Shown here: piece after piece, positions 41,085-45,520 of the stretch
How positions within the stretch are numbered: position 1 is the stretch's first letter
How the letters are laid out: each line of letters begins with the position of its first letter
DNA from: Erwinia oleae
Lineage (GTDB): Bacteria > Pseudomonadota > Gammaproteobacteria > Enterobacterales > Enterobacteriaceae
Assembly (NCBI RefSeq): GCF_000770305.1
Contig: NZ_JNVB01000037.1
Span: 1-45,520, forward strand
Direction of reading: 5' to 3'
DNA length: 45,520 bases
Position numbers and translations under genes: made by a program
Notes under the pieces: generated by a model
What the model was told of the DNA's origin: nothing
The model's database searches: none
What the model saw: the letters and a program-made list of their open reading frames with translations, nothing else

Positions 41085-41780
41085 CTAGGAGAACGTCCCT
41101 ATCAATGCAGTTTCTTTTGGATCGACGTCCAGCAATCCCGGCAACATTTGCTGCATTTTGCTATGCCAGATGGAACATTTGGCATTTGCAAAGCAGCATT
41201 TGGCGCGGGATATGTGCAGCGCGTCACTTGCGTCGAGTGAAACGAGAACCAAGTGACGCGCGAAGCGCACAACGGACAAACCCACGTAATACGGGCTTTA
41301 CCAGCGTCTGCTACCCTCTGACCAACACGTAGTGCCCAGGCATAAATCCGGGCTACGCGGCGTTCAGTGTTAAAGGTGGACGTTTTTTAAACTATCGCGT
41401 CATAAAAATGGATATCCCGATGAAGACGCTTAACCATGAAATGAAGGAGAAAAATCGACTCGGTAACGATGGCAACGTCAGTCAACGCTGACGGATGGAG
41501 GTGACCTGACAACAGTCAGGAACCGGCGCAAGCCGCAAGCAGCTCAGCGAGCTGTGGATACCTCACAAGAACTCAACATTTGCCACCCCGATGCACAGTT
41601 ATCAGTCGAGCCGCAGGAAGCGCAAATTAAACCGTGTCGTCGGGGCCAGGATGTTTACCGCTGTTCTGAACGTCGTTCAGAAGCGTGGGTATACATCTAA
41701 AAAAAGCAGGTCAGTGGGGTTTTCGTCTTTAAGGATGAAAGCCGCAGCGTCGTGCGTTTTTCAGGAAGAAAGGAGAGGGA
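41085..41780 (+). ncRNA. About 700 bp of structured non-coding leader
   Basis: No convincing gene is present. Stems found by eye: a long imperfect one from TGCTGC (about 41150) to GCAGCA (about 41201); GCGCGTCACTTG/CAAGTGACGCGC (41219-41230 with 41250-41261); GTCAG/CTGAC (about 41476-41491); CCTGAC/GTCAGG (about 41504-41521); and CAGCTC/GAGCTG (about 41540-41554). A possible 23-codon ORF, MKTLNHEMKEKNRLGNDGNV, at 41420-41491 has no good ribosome binding site. The element leads into the second recombinase gene (start 41783, AGGAGAGGG upstream). Confidence 0.55.
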
Positions 41781-41782
41781 AG

Positions 41783-42688
41783 ATGTCGAGGGCGAATAAG
41801 CAGTTAACTAAGCAACTCATTACGCTGGCCCGCAAGTCGGGAGGGAGTTTTAAAACCGTTGCCGATCGCGCCAGAATTGCATCACGCTTTTCCGCCAGTA
41901 TGCTGAAGCTGAATATTCAGATACGGGACGTCAGCAATATAAAAACAAATCACGTTGAGCTGTATATAAAAAGCCGTCAGTCAGAAGATATCTCTAAACG
42001 TACCATGCAGAATGAAATGGCGGCTATTCGCGCAATCTTCAATACTGCCGGAAGAACTAAACTGGCCGATCCAAATCACGAACGGTTAAGTAATTCGGCT
42101 TTAGGCTTATCGGGGGCCAGTCGGGACGGCTCTAAAGTCGCTATTTCGGACGAGCGCTATCACGCAGCGCTCGTCCATGTGCGTGATAAAGACGAAGGCG
42201 TTGCTGCCGCAATGCAATTAGCCCGTTATTTAGGATTGAGAACTGAAGAAGCGGTGCAGTCAGCCAAATCATTAAAAACCTGGCAGCAGGCATTAAATAA
42301 AGGCGATGAGCGTATCCGGATCGTATTTGGTACTAAGGGCGGCAGGCCGAGAGATACGACTATTGTTAACCGCGATATCGTTATTAGCGCCGTGAATACA
42401 GCCATAAAATATGCCGATGAACATAACGGAAAATTGATTGATAAATCCTCATTACACTCCGCTATCGACAGATATAGAAATGTATTAAAGGATGCTGGAC
42501 TAACCGGACGGGAGTCGCCGCACAGTTTGCGCTATGCTTATTCACGAGAAGCGACTGATTACCATATGAATAAGGGATTAAGCCGTAAAGAGGCGGAGGC
42601 AATGGTTTCAATGGATCTGGGGCATGGAGATGGGCGCGGGCATTATGTTGCCAGAGTTTATAACCGGATAAATGAATCTGAGGAGTGA
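41783..42688 (+). CDS. XerD-like tyrosine recombinase (integrase_1 type)
   Basis: 301 residues from ATG 41783, supported by AGGAGAGGG and by the conserved N terminus (MSRANKQLTKQLITLARKS). The frame opens earlier, at 41591, but that stretch is the structured leader. The N-terminal core-binding domain covers about 1-105. The catalytic pentad is visible: Arg153 (LGLRTEEA), Lys (FGTKGGRPRD), H-x-x-R at 247-250 (HSLRYAYSREA), His281 (LGHGDG) and Tyr288 or 293 (HYVARVY). It resembles ICE-borne integrase_1 proteins, the XerDC partner of STAXI. Its target is unknown; it is separate from the main integrase. Confidence 0.85.
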   Translation: MSRANKQLTKQLITLARKSGGSFKTVADRARIASRFSASMLKLNIQIRDVSNIKTNHVELYIKSRQSEDISKRTMQNEMAAIRAIFNTAGRTKLADPNHERLSNSALGLSGASRDGSKVAISDERYHAALVHVRDKDEGVAAAMQLARYLGLRTEEAVQSAKSLKTWQQALNKGDERIRIVFGTKGGRPRDTTIVNRDIVISAVNTAIKYADEHNGKLIDKSSLHSAIDRYRNVLKDAGLTGRESPHSLRYAYSREATDYHMNKGLSRKEAEAMVSMDLGHGDGRGHYVARVYNRINESEE

Positions 42689-42743
42689 CTTTGAAAAGGG
42701 CTTGTTTGGTTTGTTTGAATTATGTACGATTCCAGATGCTAAA

Positions 42744-42898
42744 CCGTTGTCTCTGACAACAGCCAATGTCCCGGTGATTTGAGAGGGACGCCCTCGGGTA
42801 ATCACAGCCAAAGCTACCTTAGCCTGAGAGGAAGCGCTTTCGAGCGGCAACCCTGCTGAACCTTTGAAAGCAGGGATCGCAGTTAATGCGATGAAGGT
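42744..42898 (+). ncRNA. STAXI-like structured element, copy 3 (two units)
   Basis: Opens with GTTGTC-TCT-GACAAC (42746-42760), then AGCCAATGTCCCGGTGAT, nearly identical to copy 1. Ends with ATCGCAGTTAATGCGAT (42876-42892) and AAGG. It is downstream of the recombinase gene and upstream of small unknown genes and the ArdC-like gene. Confidence 0.8.
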
Positions 42899-42945
42899 TT
42901 TCTTATCCACAATGCCCTGACCGGCATCCAGTCTGATTAACTCAC

Positions 42946-42993
42946 CCTTGAGGGAATACTTTTCCCTTCAGGGGCATGGTGTTCCCTTTTTTT
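42946..42993 (+). promoter_or_regulatory. A-B-C leader before 114-aa gene
   Basis: CCTTGAGGGAA (42946-42956) pairs with TTCCCTTCAGG (42962-42972), one mismatch. Its GGGAA half can pair with TTCCC (42982-42986), which is followed by seven T, so a weak terminator competes with the first stem. Same order as the leaders of 43719, 44201 and 18054. Confidence 0.5.
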
Positions 42994-43006
42994 ACAGGAG
43001 TACATC

Positions 43007-43351
43007 ATGCATACCTTTATTCAACGCCATGTTACGCCGCTTACCAGCGGGGTTTATTCACTTCTTGAACGTTTACTGCCAGTACGTGAGTCATCCATTC
43101 ATGGAGAGTGGATAACCAACCAGACGGGCCGAATGAGCTTTCGCGCTCATGTGTTTCGTCTGGACGATGGCACCTGGGACATTGCGGTCCTGAGCCGTTC
43201 AGGCCGGACTTGCAGCGATTACAGATACCAATGGTGTCGCATTGCCCTGAAGAACCGATACTGCCGTACCCGGGCGTTTCGCGAGGCAAATCGCCTGGCA
43301 GAGCAACTGGCTACGCTTCGTTATCGTTTCAGCGCGGGTTTCGCTAAATAA
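43007..43351 (+). CDS. Hypothetical ICE protein (114 aa)
   Basis: Soluble, basic. MHTFIQRHVTPLTSGVYSLL, then WDIAVLSRSGRTCSDYRYQW; no family recognised. AGGAG precedes ATG 43007. It follows STAXI-like copy 3 and shares the leader type of the ArdC-like gene, so it may belong to the same regulon. Confidence 0.75.
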   Translation: MHTFIQRHVTPLTSGVYSLLERLLPVRESSIHGEWITNQTGRMSFRAHVFRLDDGTWDIAVLSRSGRTCSDYRYQWCRIALKNRYCRTRAFREANRLAEQLATLRYRFSAGFAK

Positions 43352-43371
43352 CATAAGGAGTAATGAGACAT

Positions 43372-43635
43372 ATGGAAATGAAGAGCGAATACACCATTGA
43401 CGTTGATCCCGACGTATTTCGGGAGCTGCAATATATGGTAGAGCTGTTTAAGAAACACGGATCTCTGTGCCCCGTTCAGAATGTCAGCGGCCTTATTGCT
43501 TACATCCTGGCCTCCATTGCTGACGGTTCGCGACGGCCAGGGGCATGGGAACGGCAGCTATTAACAATTTTGGGGCTTGTTGCACATTGTCCCGAACATC
43601 ATACCTACCGCGGCCATTACGGATCACCGGATTAA
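43372..43635 (+). CDS. Small hypothetical ICE protein
   Basis: 87 residues from ATG 43372; ATG 43363 is an alternative start. Acidic/charged, EYTIDVDPDVFRELQYMVEL at the start. No domain recognised. AAGGAG lies 11 bp upstream of 43372. In line with its neighbours, so probably the second gene of this short cluster. Confidence 0.65.
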   Translation: MEMKSEYTIDVDPDVFRELQYMVELFKKHGSLCPVQNVSGLIAYILASIADGSRRPGAWERQLLTILGLVAHCPEHHTYRGHYGSPD

Positions 43636-43659
43636 GGCCGCATTAGCTAAAACCAGCAA

Positions 43660-43700
43660 CCCGGCAGGGCTTTTCCTGTCGGGAAGAGTCCCTGCCTTTT
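43660..43700 (+). promoter_or_regulatory. A-B-C leader before 122-aa gene
   Basis: CCCGGCAGG (43660-43668) pairs with CCTGTCGGG (43675-43683), one G-U. GGCAGGG (43663-43669) can instead pair with CCCTGCC (43690-43696), followed by TTTTATTT. The second pairing would be a terminator and excludes the first, an attenuator layout. Confidence 0.6.
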
Positions 43701-43718
43701 ATTTATGAGGATATCGCA

Positions 43719-44087
43719 ATGGGACTTGATATTTACTTTTTTGCCAGAGAGAAAGATAGCGCTCAAACAGAACGTACCGAAGTGGGCTATTTTCGCAAAG
43801 TTAACGCCTTGATCAACTGGATAGAAAACCATGTCGGAGAGGTGGAAAATTGTGAAGAGTTGCCAATTCAGCGTACTCATCTGGAAAAGTTAAATGATGA
43901 GCTGGGAAGTCTGACAAGCCAAAACTGCACGGAAGTTTTTCCAACCTGCGAAGGTTTCTTCTTCGGTTCACAGGATTATGGTGACTGGTACTGGAGGGAT
44001 GTGAGTGAAGTCAAAGCCTGGTGCAGTGGGATACTGGAGTCGTTTGATTTTGAACGGCACTCTCTGGTGTTCTGGGCCTGGTGGTAG
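43719..44087 (+). CDS. Hypothetical protein (MGLDIYFF-type)
   Basis: 122 residues. The N terminus MGLDIYFFAREKD and the segment EVGYFRKVNALINWIENHVG are those of a hypothetical family common in phage and ICE cargo. DYGDWYWRDVSEVKAWCSG and HSLVFWAWW are Trp-rich. Function unknown. GAGGATATCGCA precedes ATG 43719. Confidence 0.75.
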   Translation: MGLDIYFFAREKDSAQTERTEVGYFRKVNALINWIENHVGEVENCEELPIQRTHLEKLNDELGSLTSQNCTEVFPTCEGFFFGSQDYGDWYWRDVSEVKAWCSGILESFDFERHSLVFWAWW

Positions 44088-44140
44088 ACGAAACCGGATC
44101 GCTACCGTAGTACAAGATTGCGCAAAATTTGCGACTCACC

Positions 44141-44186
44141 CTTGCGGGGATTTATTCCCGCAAGGGGGTAAGTCCCCGCTTTTTAT
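44141..44186 (+). promoter_or_regulatory. A-B-C leader before ArdC-like gene
   Basis: CTTGCGGG (44141-44148) pairs perfectly with CCCGCAAG (44157-44164). GCGGGGA (44144-44150) can instead pair with TCCCCGC (44173-44179), which is followed by TTTTTATT. The two pairings exclude each other; the second would terminate transcription 15-20 bp before the ribosome binding site. Confidence 0.6.
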
Positions 44187-44200
44187 TGCGAGGACTCATC

Positions 44201-45193
44201 ATGGCAACGAAGCGAACCAACAAGAAGGCAGCAGCAGGTCGTCAGAGCAAACCCGATCTGTTCCAGGTTGTGACGGATAAAATCATCGCGGCTCTGGAAA
44301 ACGGAACACCGCCCTGGCGAAAACCGTGGCGTAATGCCGATGGCTGTACAACCGTTATCGGTGGATTACCGGCCAATGTGGTAACGGGGCGACCCTACAG
44401 CGGTATCAACGTACTGTTACTATGGATTGATACGGTGGAGAAAGGCTTTACCTCTCACCGCTGGCTGACATTCAAACAGGCGCAGGATGCCGGGGGCAAT
44501 GTACGCAAAGGGGAGAAATCCACGCTGGTAACGCTGTTCAAGCCGTTCGAGAAAAAAGAAACTGATGAGAAAGGTCGGCCACTATTTGACGAACGGGGAG
44601 ATGCTGTAGTTTCGCAGCGAAATTTCATGACCTGTTTTCACCTGTTCAATATTGAACAGTGTGAAAATTTACCCGCGAAGCTGCTGACACCAGTGAGCGT
44701 GTCCGGTGATGAAGCAGAAATATCGGGAGTGCATGACATTGAGCGCATTGGCCGGGCAGAGCAGGTGATTGCCCGCAGCGGTGTGCCGGTGGTGCATTTG
44801 CCCCAGAACCAGGCGTTCTACAGACCTGGCGTTGATCGTATCGTGATGCCGGAAGTCGGACAGTTCAATTGCCCGGCTGATTACTACAGTACGCTGCTGC
44901 ATGAGCTGGTGCATTCCACGGGACACATTTCCCGGCTGGCGCGGAAGGGCATTACGTCTTCTTCTCGCCGATTTGGTGACCCGCTATACGCATTTGAAGA
45001 GCTGGTCGCTGAAATTGGTTCGGCATTTTTGTACGCTGAACTGGGTGTCCAGGGTGACGTTCAGCATGAAAGCTATATCGCTTACTGGCTGAACGCATTG
45101 AAAGAAGACAAGAAGGCTATCTTCCAGGCAAGCCGTTTTGCCCGGGAGGCTTTTGAATATCTTATCTTACGCGAGAAGGCGCTGGCCGCCTGA
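44201..45193 (+). CDS. ardC: ArdC-type antirestriction protein
   Basis: 330 residues from ATG 44201 (GAGGACTCATC upstream). The N-terminal ArdC domain (about 15-155) has IIAALENGTPPWRKPW and GINVLLLWIDTVEKGF, then FKQAQDAGGNVRKGEKSTLV. The C-terminal zincin-type domain contains HELVHSTGH (about residue 234) and FEELVAEIGSAFLYAELGV, the metallopeptidase-like glutamate helix. ArdC binds single-stranded DNA and protects incoming DNA from restriction on entry. It is therefore a natural partner of conjugative transfer. Confidence 0.92.
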   Translation: MATKRTNKKAAAGRQSKPDLFQVVTDKIIAALENGTPPWRKPWRNADGCTTVIGGLPANVVTGRPYSGINVLLLWIDTVEKGFTSHRWLTFKQAQDAGGNVRKGEKSTLVTLFKPFEKKETDEKGRPLFDERGDAVVSQRNFMTCFHLFNIEQCENLPAKLLTPVSVSGDEAEISGVHDIERIGRAEQVIARSGVPVVHLPQNQAFYRPGVDRIVMPEVGQFNCPADYYSTLLHELVHSTGHISRLARKGITSSSRRFGDPLYAFEELVAEIGSAFLYAELGVQGDVQHESYIAYWLNALKEDKKAIFQASRFAREAFEYLILREKALAA

Positions 45194-45209
45194 GCAATAA
45201 CTCACTGAG

Positions 45210-45234
45210 CGCCCCGGTATTGGGGCGTTTTTTT
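45210..45234 (+). terminator. Intrinsic terminator after ArdC-like gene
   Basis: CGCCCC (45210-45215) and GGGGCG (45222-45227) with a six-base loop are followed by seven T. It lies 17 bp after the ardC stop. Confidence 0.95.
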
Positions 45235-45285
45235 GGAAGAGTTACTTTACAATCAAACATCCTAAACATAATGGTCTGCTATGAG

Positions 45286-45520
45286 CTGTGAGTTCAACGG
45301 GTCGATGCAACGCTATCCTTAATCAAGGGGGGGACGTTGCAATGAAACGAAGAACGCGCATTTACTACACGCCCGAACAGAAAGCGATTATCTGGGACAG
45401 ATATAAGCAAGGTGATTCTCTGCATGATATCGCCAGAATGTTCGACAGATACCACTCTTCTATAATGCCCACTATTCACCAGACTGGTGGATACCGTCCC
45501 CCTGTCCGAAAGCGACACCG
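45286..45520 (+). mobile_element. IS30-family element, left part
   Basis: A probable terminal repeat (TTCAACGGGTCGATGCAAC at about 45295-45313) precedes the transposase reading frame. The element runs off the window, so its right end, target duplication and intactness cannot be judged. Confidence 0.75.
45342..45520 (+). CDS. IS30 transposase, N-terminal fragment
   Basis: The first 59 codons read MKRRTRIYYTPEQKAIIWDR and ...GDSLHDIARMFDRYHSSI..., the start of IS30-family transposases with the N-terminal HTH. The rest lies beyond position 45520. The frame is open to the edge. Confidence 0.88.
   Translation, partial: MKRRTRIYYTPEQKAIIWDRYKQGDSLHDIARMFDRYHSSIMPTIHQTGGYRPPVRKRH

Noticed and set aside
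41105..41332. A 75-codon ORF starting MQFLLDRRPAIP
   Set aside because: It runs through strong hairpins, has poor spacing to a ribosome binding site and low-complexity repeats; better explained as structured leader.
41591..41782. N-terminal extension of the second recombinase to ATG 41591
   Set aside because: The extension is basic, unlike family N termini, and overlaps the structured leader; ATG 41783 has a good AGGAGAGGG site.

Overview
The window is most likely part of a SPI-7/PFGI-1-class integrative and conjugative element (ICE) from an enterobacterium (Enterobacterales). Three things support this: a 50-bp segment at 6315-6364 that matches, by memory, the 3' half of enterobacterial tRNA-Phe (the usual attachment core of this ICE class); a complete-looking parA-dnaB-parB-topB-ssb maintenance block; and a long collinear transfer operon of the PFGI-1 type. 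All family names are from recognition of the translated sequences; no database search was run.

Layout. 1-2605: an IS66-family element (tnpA, tnpB, tnpC). 2748-4276: two cargo genes, a LysE/RhtB-type exporter and a glutathione S-transferase-like protein, converging on a perfect 16-bp hairpin. 4485-6122: the C-terminal remnant of a MobH/TraI_2-type relaxase, then a tyrosine integrase, which is normally the last gene of such an ICE. 6315-6364: the tRNA-Phe-derived att core. 6432-18533: the replication/partition block (ParA, a tiny coupled ORF, DnaB-like helicase, ParB, a one-TM small protein, DUF2857, STY4528-type replication protein, PFL_4669-type protein, lipoprotein, topoisomerase III, two unknown genes, DUF3577 SSB-like protein). 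18668-36759: transfer genes (PilL N-domain protein, lytic transglycosylase, the VirB3/VirB8/TraK/TraB/TraV/VirB4/TraU/TraG-like set), interrupted by a RelE/ParE toxin-antitoxin pair at 22642-23108 and an unknown reverse-strand gene at 31467-31901. 36798-40694: a visibly AT-rich reverse-strand cargo island encoding an HTH-like regulator, a complete C5-cytosine DNA methyltransferase and a MORC-like GHKL ATPase with an extra C-terminal domain. 40822-45193: a second tyrosine recombinase, small unknown genes and an ArdC-type antirestriction protein, with long structured leaders. 45286-45520: the start of an IS30-family element, cut by the window edge.

How it fits together. The integrase end and the parA end face each other across one att core that lacks the tRNA 5' half. 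That is the arrangement of an excised circular ICE (attP), a tandem array, or a plasmid-borne form, not of a single integrated copy. The maintenance block carries two sets of repeats that look like origin or partition sites: four 15-bp palindromes inside the STY4528-type gene, and three 57-bp tandem units just after it. Three copies of a pseudoknot-rich RNA/ssDNA element resembling the STAXI motif lie before the SSB-like gene, the second recombinase and the antirestriction cluster. Several of the same genes also share a leader with mutually exclusive hairpins.

The best candidate for an undescribed system is the methyltransferase-MORC ATPase operon (37193-40694) with its 26-bp perfect palindromic operator. 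It has no recognisable restriction endonuclease, and the ATPase carries a C-terminal helical domain that may be HEPN-like.
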